From Chionoecetes opilio (lineage: Eukaryota; Arthropoda; Malacostraca; Decapoda; Majidae), in NCBI GenBank assembly GCA_016584305.1, contig JACEEZ010006411.1:1-64000 (forward strand): a stretch of DNA of 64,000 nucleotides. Reading direction: 5' to 3'. Below, piece after piece: positions 58,400-64,000 of the stretch (position 1 is the first letter of the stretch; every line of letters starts with the position of its first letter). Below the pieces are notes generated by a model, which was given only the letters and a program-made list of their open reading frames with translations, had not been told where the DNA came from and searched no databases. Both the position numbers and the translations under genes were made by a program.

Positions 58400-58832
58400 T
58401 ATAATAATAATAATAATAATAATAATGGTAGGTACTGTAATATAATAATAATAGTAATAAAATAAATAATAGAAGAAAAGAAATATATATAATAATAATA
58501 ACATAAGAAAATAAGGAAGCTACAAGAGGCCGCGAGACCTACACTTGGTAGTTCCTGTAAATTAACACTTATATTGTAAATTAATATAGGTAATAATAAT
58601 AATAATCTCAGGATGATGGGTTGTAGTGCCCTGTGGTGTGTGTGCCTTACTTGGGGTCCCACCAGGTGGAGGCGGCGCGCTCAAACAGCAGGGGGCAGCA
58701 GGGGCGGCGGCGGCGGGAGCCCAGGAAGAGTGCGTGAAGGTTGGGGGTGAGGGACAGCCTGATGGCCTCCTCCTCGTCCATGGCCCCCTCCCGCCTCCCT
58801 CCCCCGCCCTGGCCCCATTTACCAGACACCAT
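38312..58832 (-). CDS. ADCY9: Adenylyl cyclase, type 9 class (Drosophila Ac13E-like)
   Basis: Converts ATP to cAMP at the plasma membrane. Fourteen coding exons, all phases consistent: 58832-58651, 54495-54270, 52219-52082, 51470-51279, 50213-50016, 49226-49095, 48784-48533, 48062-47885, 46357-46257, 45941-45764, 45601-45540, 44769-44506, 42964-42865 and 39951-38312. They give 1,280 aa (human about 1,353). WWDPKFDSNILEE joins exons 1 and 2. The first membrane cassette is about residues 80-245. C1a has SILFADIVGFTRMS (metal Asp about 345) and ISTLGDCYYSVSGCPEP (Asp about 389). A Ser/Pro-rich C1b linker spans about 500-750. The second cassette has NTTNVT sequons. C2 has EKIKTIGSTYMAAS and KLYYDIWGDAVNIASRMDST, retaining the adenine-binding Lys and Asp and the Asn/Arg pair. 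Start choice: an in-frame TGA would precede exon 1 if the upstream exon ends at 61022. The 42-kb-scale introns are full of mobile elements. Confidence 0.96.
40497..41273. mobile_element. Tigger/pogo-like non-autonomous element, copy 2
   Basis: Same family and orientation as 20474-21243, with TA at both sides (40495-40496, 41274-41275). Ends CAGGGAGGTCCCGTTATACG and ...TTCGGGACCTCTCCG. The internal 108-bp duplication is present. It lies in the last ADCY9 intron. Confidence 0.88.
41600..42300. repeat. Retroelement-tail-like repeat containing a 30-bp minisatellite
   Basis: A hairpin-rich GC segment (GCCGCCCTCCGGGCGG, then GGTGGGCTGAAGCCCACC and GGTGGGCCTTCGGCCCACC) precedes about eight copies of CCCATTCACTCACCCATTAC plus CCATCACCCCC (41,775-42,035). 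The block ends in (CAGA)n and CACACTTTCGCTTATATTAT, a pattern common at 3' ends of invertebrate retroelements. Family not determined. Confidence 0.6.
43100..43870. repeat. 32-bp minisatellite interrupted by a hAT-like element
   Basis: The unit GGTTTTACAGTCATGAAAGA + CTACTGAAAACA occurs about twice before and four times after the insertion at 43173-43741. In an ADCY9 intron. Confidence 0.9.
43173..43741. mobile_element. hAT-like non-autonomous element
   Basis: The ends are CAAAGGTGGGCACC and, reversed from the right, CAGTGGTGGGCGCC. Sub-terminal regions are built of GTTAATCGTTAACG-like palindromes. The 8-bp flanks GTTTTACA (43165-43172, 43742-43749) are identical, as expected for hAT. GTTTTACA is part of the host minisatellite unit, but the joined empty site restores that unit exactly. 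No transposase. Confidence 0.85.
43871..44505. other. ADCY9 intron DNA, nothing recognised
   Basis: Open frames on the minus strand here have no family resemblance and cross the intron between exons 12 and 13. Confidence 0.5.
44985..45195 (-). mobile_element. LINE 3' end (family 1), degraded
   Basis: The minus strand reads NIHDFKAKLDRSR near the end, matching other family 1 C-termini. The remainder diverges. Confidence 0.6.
45200..45280. repeat. (GA)n microsatellite
   Basis: About 35 GA repeats ending in a G run, in an ADCY9 intron. Confidence 0.97.
46000..46075 (-). mobile_element. LINE 3' end (family 2) fragment
   Basis: TTCTGTTTAACGTCAGAG and GAGGTTAGACGGTCGATGAT match the inverted 3' tail of the family 2 LINE at 55,890-55,945 and 23,540-23,620. 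Confidence 0.7.
46620..47150. repeat. Degenerate GTTATGAG-type minisatellite
   Basis: Roughly 500 bp of imperfect units such as GGTGTTGTGAGTGGGTTATG, AGTGGTTATGA and TAAGATATTATTAATAATTA. The plus strand is strongly G+T-rich. In an ADCY9 intron. Confidence 0.85.
47151..47884. other. ADCY9 intron DNA, nothing recognised
   Basis: A plus-strand 76-codon frame at 47549-47779 has no recognisable motif, and the region is intronic to ADCY9 on the other strand. Confidence 0.45.
48138..48471. repeat. Direct repeat pair in ADCY9 intron 7
   Basis: ATGTTGTCCTATAATAATAA ... CTTCATGGTTTAAAC occurs near 48,138-48,182 and again near 48,427-48,471, about 45 bp each with one or two differences. Confidence 0.88.
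49321..49495. repeat. (GGGT)n and (GT)n microsatellite
   Basis: About five GGGT units followed by roughly 50 GT units with a few GC and GA interruptions. Confidence 0.97.
49490..49795 (-). mobile_element. LINE 3' end (family 1)
   Basis: The minus-strand frame 49765-49508 reads KKYGFPYRCIDMWNNLDNEI, then IHVFKAKIDQLRQGDGTPLV and a stop, the C-terminus of a non-LTR ORF2. It is the best preserved family 1 copy in the window. Confidence 0.82.
49815..49933 (+). pseudogene. Inverted partial copy of ADCY9 exon 7 and its donor side
   Basis: The plus strand reads GACTTTGACACGGACACCAA and GGGTCGGCATCCACACGGGC, the sense sequence of exon 7 (DFDTDTNE ... RVGIHTGK), then continues past the splice site through GTTTGCTGCTTGTAAAGTGA into the following intron sequence. 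The source is 48592-48472 on the minus strand. Because intron sequence is included, it is a DNA-level duplication and not a processed copy. The donor is altered (CAAGGGGAAT instead of CAAGGTGAAT) and a short deletion near GAAGGAAGACATG breaks the frame. It lies in the intron between exons 5 and 6. Confidence 0.88.
49925..50005 (+). mobile_element. LINE 3' tail (family 3) fragment
   Basis: GTAGGTCTCACGGCCTCTTG TAGCTTCC recurs at 51,205-51,245 (+), 56,765-56,830 (-) and 58,500-58,555 (-). Confidence 0.65.
50250..50730. mobile_element. TIR element, TACCGT family, copy 2
   Basis: The left end TACCGTAGATAACACTTAAG and the right end, reversed, TACCGTAGATAACACTAAAG bound 481 bp. The left 100 bp match the arm of the 25579-25800 copy (CGCCATATATTAC, TAGCATCACTACTGA, CACTGAAGA). 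Flanks GCAGCACTCT and GCAGTACTTG are similar over 9-10 bp, hinting at a 9-bp target duplication. Inside, a roughly 50-bp segment starting CTCTCCAGATAGCCCCTTCT is shared with 41,719. Confidence 0.82.
51080..51250 (+). mobile_element. LINE 3' end (family 3)
   Basis: The plus strand reads SLGIFKRRLDHFMDGDARWM and a stop, then a tail with ACCACGTGTAGGTCTCATAT. This is a typical LINE ORF2 C-terminus. Antisense copies lie at 56,755-56,935 and 58,497-58,560. Confidence 0.78.
51480..52081. other. ADCY9 intron DNA, nothing recognised
   Basis: No repeat structure or coding signal was seen between exons 3 and 4. Confidence 0.45.
52220..52700. other. ADCY9 intron DNA, nothing recognised
   Basis: No repeat structure or coding signal was seen. 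Confidence 0.4.
52706..52786. mobile_element. 81-bp miniature Tigger/pogo-like element
   Basis: TA at both sides (52704-52705, 52787-52788). Ends CAGTAGAACTACCTTTATAC and, reversed, CAGTGGAACTCCCTTTATCC, so the TIRs make up most of the element. It also has GCCGGATA/TATCCGGC motifs. Confidence 0.88.
52961..53298 (+). mobile_element. tRNA-derived SINE (family A), most complete copy
   Basis: The sense strand starts GGGGAGGCGGTAGCAGAGTG GTTAGCG (A box), CCCGAGTTCGATCTCC (B box), then the family A body, ending in GCTATAGGCGCAAATGT and a poly-A run. It is in an ADCY9 intron, antisense to the gene. Confidence 0.9.
53299..53673. other. ADCY9 intron DNA, nothing recognised
   Basis: No coding signal or repeat structure was seen. 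Confidence 0.4.
53682..53923. mobile_element. 242-bp hAT-like MITE
   Basis: The ends are CAGTGCCGTTTCT and, reversed, CAGGGCCATTTCT (11 of 13). Flanks TCTAGTCT (53674-53681) and TTTAGTCT (53924-53931) agree at 7 of 8, fitting an 8-bp hAT duplication. The interior is GGGGCCC-rich. Confidence 0.83.
54612..54786. mobile_element. TIR element, CTATAGTC family, copy 3
   Basis: The left end TTATAGTCTATTTTTATTAG and the right end, reversed, CTATAGTCTGTTTTATTTAA. Both continue CGAGG and AAAA. Its right half (GGGGTCAGGATTTTTTGCCT) is the inverse of the left part of the 28854 copy. Confidence 0.8.
54900..55254. other. Purine-rich intronic DNA, possibly LINE-derived
   Basis: The plus strand is A+G-rich (GAGGAGTATAAAGAGGATAA, GTAGAAGATGTGGATGGAAG). 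This could be decayed upstream coding sequence of the family 2 LINE that follows, but I cannot show it. Confidence 0.35.
55255..55945 (+). mobile_element. Decayed LINE (family 2)
   Basis: Broken plus-strand frames give MDGHGVMLKYGGE (55,285-55,325) and KATIILLFKGKGRRHE (55,548-55,595), both RT-domain landmarks. An intact 65-codon C-terminal frame follows at 55684-55881, with LRWFGHVKRREGGKALGRAI, then GRRPPGRPRKTWRQCVEEDL and AALGIEEVEATDKR. The tail is TGACGTTAAACAGAAAGAAG. Most of the RT is deleted. Confidence 0.83.
55946..56754. other. ADCY9 intron DNA, nothing recognised
   Basis: Open frames on either strand here show no family resemblance. Confidence 0.4.
56755..56935 (-). mobile_element. 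LINE 3' end (family 3)
   Basis: Antisense copy of the 51,080-51,250 segment. The plus strand shows TAAGAAAGCTACAAGAGGCC, GTAGTTCCTGTTACTTAATA and CATGAATTTATCCAGCCTCC. Confidence 0.75.
57048..57286. mobile_element. Foldback element with a CCTAACC-type core
   Basis: The left arm (57048-57110; GTGTGACGATACAGAAGATC ... GTGCAGAATTTGGTG) and right arm (57224-57286) are inverted copies of about 63 bp. The core contains CCTAACCTGACCTAATTTAC and CTAACCT, like the other telomere-motif elements. Its TIR sequence is different from theirs and no target duplication is apparent. Confidence 0.8.
57432..58347 (+). mobile_element. Tigger/pogo-like transposon, internally deleted
   Basis: TA flanks both sides. 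Ends CAGGTTCACAATCTTTTATC and, reversed, CAGGTTCACAATCTCTTATC, followed by CCGAAAACC motifs. The coding part starts ATG at 57682 (MSKRAANSPMDNSEKQKRK). It carries an in-frame TAA at 57763-57765 where the family normally has Lys or Met before VELLQKLDRGVSARRLTED. It then runs open to 58278 through YGVGTTTIYHLKKQK (CENP-B-type N-terminal HTH) and GWLQKFKKRHGIKYLK (Tc5-type second HTH). The catalytic DDE domain is absent: after NMVFDENL the sequence jumps to the terminus. It cannot make an active transposase, but it encodes most of the DNA-binding half. In an ADCY9 intron. Confidence 0.9.
58348..58440. repeat. (TAA)n microsatellite
   Basis: Repeated AATAAT units directly next to the right end of the Tigger-like element. 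Confidence 0.95.
58497..58560 (-). mobile_element. LINE 3' tail (family 3) fragment
   Basis: ATAAGGAAGCTACAAGAGGC and GAGACCTACACTTGGTAGTT match the antisense family 3 tail. Confidence 0.7.
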
Positions 58833-58876
58833 GGCACCACAAGTTACGTCCTGTAGGACCGCTTCAGATAGTGTTT
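58833..58876 (-). other. ADCY9 5' untranslated part of exon 1
   Basis: The acceptor CCCACAG|AAACACTATC defines the exon start at 58876. The 44 bases to the ATG are open in frame. If spliced to the donor ending ATGCATGAG at 61022, a TGA stop falls directly upstream in frame, supporting initiation at 58832. Confidence 0.6.
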
Positions 58877-59106
58877 CTGTGGGAAAAAAAAATGAGTATT
58901 AATATTGTGTGTCATATGCAATATTATGACAATAAATTCCTGCCTAAATTAGTAACTGCAGACTTCCTTCCCCTCTGAATTTACAGAACAATGACACCTT
59001 CCTAATCTACTTAACTATCTGGGCAAAAATCACAGAGAAGCCTCATTATTAGTCCTTATTTTACTAGTTACTTCAGGTGTAGCAATAGGATACAAGTACA
59101 GCATAC

Positions 59107-59160
59107 TTGTGTTATACCAGCATTCGATATACGTACAAAAATCAAATGATATTCAATGAT
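59107..59160. mobile_element. Degenerate end of the Tigger-like 770-bp family
   Basis: GTTATACCAGCATTCGATAT and AATCAAATGATATTCAATGA follow the order of the left terminus of the 770-bp family (GTTATACGAGCATTCGGTAT, AATCCGATGATACGA). It abuts the LINE that begins near 59,165. Confidence 0.6.
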
Positions 59161-59164
59161 ATGA

Positions 59165-60488
59165 TATTCATGAATTTACACCCATCTTCTTTGTACTATC
59201 TATCGGGTGAGCTCAGTAGGCTGAGGGTGGATATAGTGGGACTCTCTGAGACGAAGAGGCCTGGCAGTAGCGAGACTAGCAGTGGGGGTTACACCTACTA
59301 CTTGTCTGGCATGAGCAATGGTCACCATGTCCGGGGAGTAGCTATAGGCATCTCCAGCAAACTGCAGCCATCTGTTGTTGAGGTTACTCCGGTTGATGAG
59401 CGTATAATGCGGGTGAGGATGAAACACACTCTGGGTTTCATATCTCTTGTTGCAGTGTACACTCCTACCGAGGTGTGTGTAACTGAAGAGAAGGAGATGT
59501 TCTATGCCAAAGTTTTCTCTGTATTAGACCAGTGCCCTCCTCGGGACACATTCATTGTCTTGGGCAACTTTAATGCTACTACTGGCATTTTGAGAGATGG
59601 CTATGAGTCATGTGTTGGTCCCCATGGCTCCGGTACCAGAAACATTAACAGTTCTCTGCTTCTGAATTTCGCGAGGTCCAGAAGGTTGAGAATTGCAGGT
59701 TCCTTGTATCAGAGACCAGAGCTGCACCGCTGGACATGGTATAGTAATGCCGGAGGGGTAGCTAAGGAGATCGACCACATCCTCGTTAGTACTCGTTGGA
59801 GGATCCTCCAGAACTGCAGGGTTTACCGGATAGCTGAGTTCTTTGCAACTGATCACAGACTTGTTGTTGCTACACTTAAGCTTCATGTCAAGTCCAGAAG
59901 AATCTCAAGTGGTAACCATATACTGTGTTTCATCTTGAGAAGCCGAAGGACTTGACATGTGCCCATGAGTATGCAGTGGCAGTCTCAAAGGTAATAGTTC
60001 ATGTCGTGTTCATGTTGAACTCAAATAGGTTTGATGTGCTCGGTGCCCTCAAGGACCCTGTAGAACTGTGGGATACCTTCAAACGTGAAACTCTCCAGGC
60101 TGCCAAGGAGTGTATTGGGGAGCACCCGAGGTCAAGGCGTGGTTTTGTCTCGACGGAGACGTTGGAGAAAATCGAGGAGAGTCGCGCTGCCAGACTGGCT
60201 GGGAACCAGGACCAGCACAGGGCTCTGTCACGCCAGACTATAACCCTCCTGGGGAGAGACAAGGAGAGGTATGTCAGGAGTCTCGCTGAGGATGTCGAGT
60301 GTCATTTGAACGCTAATGACCTCCGACCCACCTACCGAGCCCTGAAGAAGCTCCGTTCCAAGTCTCCATCTCGGGCGAGTGCTATCCGAACAGCAGACGG
60401 TCGCCTCGTGTCGGACATGGATGGGCAGATGGCTCGTTGGGCTGAGAACTTTGGGCAGTTGTTCACGGTGAACTCTCCAATTGGGTAG
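59165..60488 (+). mobile_element. Truncated non-LTR retrotransposon, apurinic-type endonuclease region
   Basis: The frame to 59955 contains VDIVGLSETKRPGSSE, YTYYLSGMSNGHHVRGVAIG, ISLVAVYTPTE, FIVLGNFNATTG, HRWTWYSNAGGVAKEIDHIL and FFATDHRLVVATL. These are the successive motifs of a LINE APE-type endonuclease. The usual GDFNA is GNFNA, changing a metal-binding Asp to Asn. A frameshift near 59,925 leads into FHLEKPKDLTCAHEYAVAVS. An extra 36 bp (coding KVIVHVVFMLN) then precedes NRFDVLGALKDPVELWDTF. The second frame ends at TADGRLVSDMDGQMARWAEN and FGQLFTVNSPIG, just before the RT domain, which is missing. It lies upstream of ADCY9 exon 1 coding sequence. Confidence 0.88.
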
Positions 60489-61021
60489 CTTCACACCACT
60501 GGATTACGGGCAGTGGATGCCGATCCTCCCATTATTTCGGCGACAGTTCCATAAACCGCCTTGACATTCACGGATACGGGTCCGTATCTTTAGCTACGGT
60601 CTAACATTAAACCTAACCAAACTTCCTTCCAGTCAAGAACAAGTGTCACTGGGTAATCAAAGACAGTCATTCCTGCATAAACCGTGTACCTATGGCTTAT
60701 CACCGCCCCCGTCACCCAGCCATCCATCAGCTGTATGACAGGGCAGGGCAGGACAGGGTTGCCATGACACCATTTACCCCTACAACAATACTCGGTGTCA
60801 TGCCTCTCAATACAAGTACTGAGTGTCCCGCCCCATGCCCCGGGGCACAGTGCCTCGCGGACGTGGCCTGGGGCTGGCAGGGACACCCACACTGACATAA
60901 CACTCTGGGAACAAATAAGAGTAAAACAAACTGGCAGTCATTACGATGTCTTAGTGTGTATGCATCTAAATGACGCATAATATAGCTATAATTACTAGAG
61001 CCATAAATACCATGTCCTTAC
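60489..61021. other. Probable ADCY9 first-intron DNA, nothing recognised
   Basis: Frames on both strands here are short and lack motifs. (CAGGG)-rich sequence near 60,738-60,765 is low complexity. Confidence 0.4.
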
Positions 61022-61180
61022 CTCATGCATGGCGTCCAAATGGCATGAGGGCCAGAGTTGTGCCAGGCATTCAGGTGTAGAAGAGTGGAGGGGCAGGACA
61101 TAGGGAGGCCATTTTGCTGGGTCGCGGGATAACTCGTTTTAAAGGATTGGCTGGGATGCACTCTTCCTTGGATGCACTGC
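61022..61180 (-). promoter_or_regulatory. Candidate ADCY9 untranslated first exon
   Basis: On the minus strand GCATGAG|GTAAGGAC is a strong donor, preceded by a GC-balanced stretch without long frames. Assignment rests on position, splice strength and the in-frame stop it would place before the ATG. Its 5' boundary is unknown. Confidence 0.35.
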
Positions 61181-62234
61181 ACACACACCAATACATGGAG
61201 CTGTCTACATATTAATACACGCGATGCAATAAAAGTAAACTTGGCGATAAGAAGTCTGTAAGTGGAAAATAGTTACGGTAGAGACAAAAAAATAATTATA
61301 GGTAGTTATTAAAGGCAGAGCCTATAGCTAGCTGTATTAGCTACACAATATATTAATTATAAGCCAATACATTATCTCTTCTATATTCCTTAGTGCAGCT
61401 GTACTTACTGGCTATTTGTAGTTCACCCGAGAAGCAGCAACAACTACGCTGCTGAGACACTTGAATTGAATGCCTCTAGTTTCATAATGGTGTATGTTTT
61501 TACCCTAACATTAACTCAATAAGGGAGCTCTTGTTAAGGCTACTATAGGGTTAGAGATTATCCTAGTATTGCTATAGGGGTCAGTGAGGGGCATCCAGGT
61601 CGCCACTCAGGCTCGTTCTCGCGCCGCGCTGCTTTGTTTGTCAACATTACATTCCTGTCACAGAAATGCTGGGCCGCTGACCGCTGATCTCTAGCCAGCC
61701 TCAGCCCCTTGATTACGTGCATCGCGCTCACATTCAGTTCACCTTGCCATTTGTGATTACTCTCCGTGTGAGACGTTCCCTTGTTTCCATGGAATTATTG
61801 CGTGTTATTCTAAATGGTAGATGAAATGAGGTGACGTGCTGTAAAGGGCATAGATACTCATTCAGGCTTGTCACCAACGCCTTGCCTTCTGAGCACGGTC
61901 TGTCATCTGTAGAGGGTTGGCTTTATGTATCAGCAGACCTTGGAAGTCCAGCGTTATCAGCCTGTGTGAGAGATTGAGAGAAAAGAAATTTGAGACACAA
62001 TTGGATCAGGCCTGGGGAAGTCAAGAGCAAAAACTGAACCATAAAGCAAAGAGACACCACTCGCCACCGTCACCACACCAATATGCAAGAAATTAATTAA
62101 AAAGAACTAGTGCCACAGGCCTGAGGAAGGGCCTACTACCAGAAGACATCTGTTAGCATCTGTGAGGTACCTGCCAAGATGCAACATTTTGTGATGATTT
62201 AACAAGTCTTCAGGACCGAAAAACCAGTAGCAGT
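61181..62234. promoter_or_regulatory. Shared upstream region of ADCY9 (-) and WDR19 (+)
   Basis: About 1.1 kb between the two divergent genes. A CpG-containing block (TCGTTCTCGCGCCGCGCTGC) lies near 61,611-61,630. No repeats were recognised, unlike nearly everything around it. Calling it a bidirectional promoter is inference. Confidence 0.35.
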
Positions 62235-63673
62235 ATGGCTTCGTACAAGGTAATGTAAATGAGGAGTATTTAGGGAGTTAGATTAATTTGCAGAAAGTGG
62301 TTCTGAAATTGTACGCCATTTTTGGACCTGCCATTCAATGTTTCTCTTTTTTCCTGATCGGTTTTCTTCTATAACATTTTTGGGGCCAGAGCTTAATAGC
62401 AGTCATGAGTAGTACGCTGTAAGATATTAGCAGCGGCGGGAGGGGAAGGCTGGAATACGGCGTGTGGGGTCTGCTCACACTCACACTGACGCCTGGTGGC
62501 CTGGTTACATTTCTTACTACAGCATAAAGGCCCCAAGAATTGGTATTATTTTACGACAGGACCAAACTTCCCTACACAATTGGGAGCATGGTTTTTGTTT
62601 ACCTTATTGTATTCTAAGAGACATTTTCTCGTTGAACTTTCCGTCGCAAATCAATAGTTTCGGAGATATGAACATTTTAGGTGGGAGGAAGAATACGTCT
62701 CCTTGTTTACAAAATGCCTCCCTCTTCCTCTTCTTGTGACCTGCATCAATTTTGTTTCGGAGGCACACCCGTGGCTACCTTACCTAACCTAACCTGAACC
62801 TTACCTTACCAAACCTAACTTAACCTTACCTAACCTTTACCCTAACTGGGTCCAATAATAAAAAAGTTTAATAAAATACCAAACAAAAGCAATGCAGGTT
62901 ACAAGAAGAGGAAGAGGGAGGCATTTTGTATACAAGGAGATGTATTCCTCCTCCCACCTAAAATGTTCTATATCCGAAACTATTGATTTGCGACGGAAAG
63001 CTCAATGAGAAAATGTCTCTTAGAATACAATAAGGTAAACAAAAACCATGCTCCCTATTGTGTAGGGAAGTTTGGTCCTATCGTAAAAATTTACCCAAGA
63101 ATTATTCAAATTGGGCTTATGAATGACGTCTCAAAATTATCTGTTTCTTGCAGAGAGTGTTCAGCCTGGAGACTCCCCATGGTCCCGGCGGAGTGTTCTT
63201 CACCTGGCAGAAGGCCTCGGGGGGCTTCCTGGCCACCACCGGCTACAACCAGGTGGTCAACATATATGACAGGCATGGCAACCTGCGGGAACAAATACAT
63301 CTGCCTGGGTGCGTACCAATGGAATGATAGGCTACTCACGCAAATTGTATGTAATTCACCTCAAATGATATCAGGTAGGAAGCTGAAATCTCCTCCAGAA
63401 TCACACAGGCAAAAGTGGTTTAGTGGTTCTAGATCTTCGAAATCTAAATGAGCAATTGTTATTTTTCATGTATTTTCAGATTCTGTCTTAGTAAGGAACG
63501 TTGGGGGTGAGAGGCGTTGGGAGGCACAAGGAGGCGCTGTAATGTCCTGACTAACAAAGTGAATTATTATATTTTCAGTGTGTGCGCAGGGTTTGGCTGG
63601 GACAAGGACGGGGCCCTGCTGTCCATCATCAACGACAGGTCTCCCCTCGTCCATGTTTGGGATGCCAATTCAG
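62235..63673 (+). CDS. WDR19: WDR19 / IFT144, first three exons (partial)
   Basis: WDR19 (IFT144) is a WD40 and TPR subunit of the IFT-A complex that drives retrograde ciliary transport. Exons are 62235-62249 (MASYK), 63154-63308 and 63579-63673, with matching phases (0, 2, 1) and donors AAG|GTAATG, GG|GTGCGT and AG|GTCAGA. The joined product begins RVFSLETPHGPG, with VFFTWQKASGGFLATTGYNQ, VVNIYDRHGNLREQIHLPG and FGWDKDGALLSIINDR, then HVWDANSG. It follows the human order FSLL..., WQKTSGNYLAVTG, IFDRHG, INLPG, WDKDGDVLAVI, LWDANT. This covers only the first WD repeats, and the gene leaves the window. Intron 1 holds the 554-bp telomere-motif element, and intron 3 starts with a Tigger-like copy. 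Confidence 0.92.
62542..63095. mobile_element. 554-bp TIR element with short CCTAACC core (same family as 32015-34897)
   Basis: Perfect 8-bp duplications CAAGAATT (62534-62541, 63096-63103). The ends are GGTATTATTTTACGACAGGA and, reversed, GGTAAATTTTTACGATAGGA. The arms of about 230 bp match those of the 2.9-kb element. The left arm ends TTTCGGAGGCACACCCGTGG, and the right arm starts TAACTGGGTCCAATAATAAA. Between them is only about 60 bp of TTACCTAACCTAACCTGAAC-type sequence. In WDR19 intron 1. Confidence 0.93.
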
Positions 63674-63749
63674 GTCAGAAGGAATGGTGTTTAAGCTTTC
63701 TCAGGTGGTTTTCATGTATTTACACACATTTTAGTATATAATACCAGTA

Positions 63750-64000
63750 CAATGAGGTCCCGAAGATACGAGCAGTTAGGTTCCACCTGGCATACTCGTA
63801 AAGCGAAATCTCGTATAACGAAACACATAACTAATGGTAAAATATAGGTTTGGTTCCAGGACCCCATCAATTGAAAAAAAAAAAAAAAATGTTTTTCAAG
63901 CTAAAATAAACTATAGCAAACACACAGCGTCTATATTACCCACACTGTACTACCTATTCTGTAGAAAAAGCATTCTGAGAGAGAAAATAGCACACAAAAT
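63750..64000. mobile_element. Tigger/pogo-like 770-bp family, copy 3 (reverse, partial)
   Basis: After TA (63748-63749), CAATGAGGTCCCGAAGATAC, then GGCATACTCGTAAAGCGAAA and TCGTATAACGAAACACATAA reproduce the right end of copies 1 and 2 in reverse orientation. It runs past the window edge, in WDR19 intron 3. Confidence 0.9.

Noticed and set aside
58626..58856. Gly/Ala-rich plus-strand frame
   Set aside because: Shadow of ADCY9 exon 1, whose minus-strand product joins in phase to exon 2.
60590..60980. Overlapping frames on both strands near a GC-balanced patch
   Set aside because: No motif in any frame and no supporting splice sites.

Overview
The window looks like nuclear DNA of an arthropod, most likely a decapod crustacean. 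Four spliced metazoan genes are scattered through DNA dominated by transposable elements. Interstitial (TTAGG)n/(CCTAA)n tracts, the arthropod telomere motif, occur repeatedly. Penelope-like, BEL/Pao, non-LTR, Tigger/pogo-like and hAT-like remnants and tRNA-derived SINEs are all present. The phylum call rests on the telomere motif and the protein similarities. The crustacean call is inference.

Layout. 1-1870 is almost pure A+T. 1871-12500 is repeat territory: a Penelope-like GIY-YIG fragment, a terminal-inverted-repeat (TIR) element with a telomere-like core, a BEL/Pao protease fragment, about 6 kb of homopolymer-rich and pyrimidine-rich sequence that may be poor assembly, and two tandem arrays. 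14113-20419 (+) holds the coding exons of SWT1, a WW- and PIN-domain RNA endonuclease, with a LINE in its last intron and an apparent one-base frameshift. 20474-25800 is intergenic transposon DNA. 31214-26567 (-) is an eight-exon HAX1-like gene. 32015-34897 is a 2.9 kb TIR element packed with telomere-like arrays. 58832-38312 (-) is a complete 14-exon adenylyl cyclase of the ADCY9/Ac13E type, about 1,280 aa, in which every splice phase agrees. 62235 to the window end (+) is the start of WDR19 (IFT144), divergent from the cyclase.

How the genes relate. They do not form one pathway. SWT1 acts in nuclear mRNA surveillance, HAX1 in mitochondrial and anti-apoptotic functions, ADCY9 makes cAMP at the plasma membrane, and WDR19 is an IFT-A ciliary transport subunit. 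SWT1 and HAX1 converge. ADCY9 and WDR19 diverge from a shared 1.2 kb upstream region.

Most unusual signal. Several unrelated-looking TIR (foldback) elements have cores made of TTAGG/CCTAA-like repeats. Three have termini starting GGT, with ACGA inside, and are flanked by 8-bp target duplications (2618-3035, 32015-34897, 62542-63095). Two of these share both arms and their inner junctions, yet differ in length (554 versus 2,883 bp) because the telomere-like core has expanded and been invaded by another TIR element. A second notable signal is a 120-bp inverted copy of the ADCY9 exon 7/intron boundary inside another intron of the same gene.
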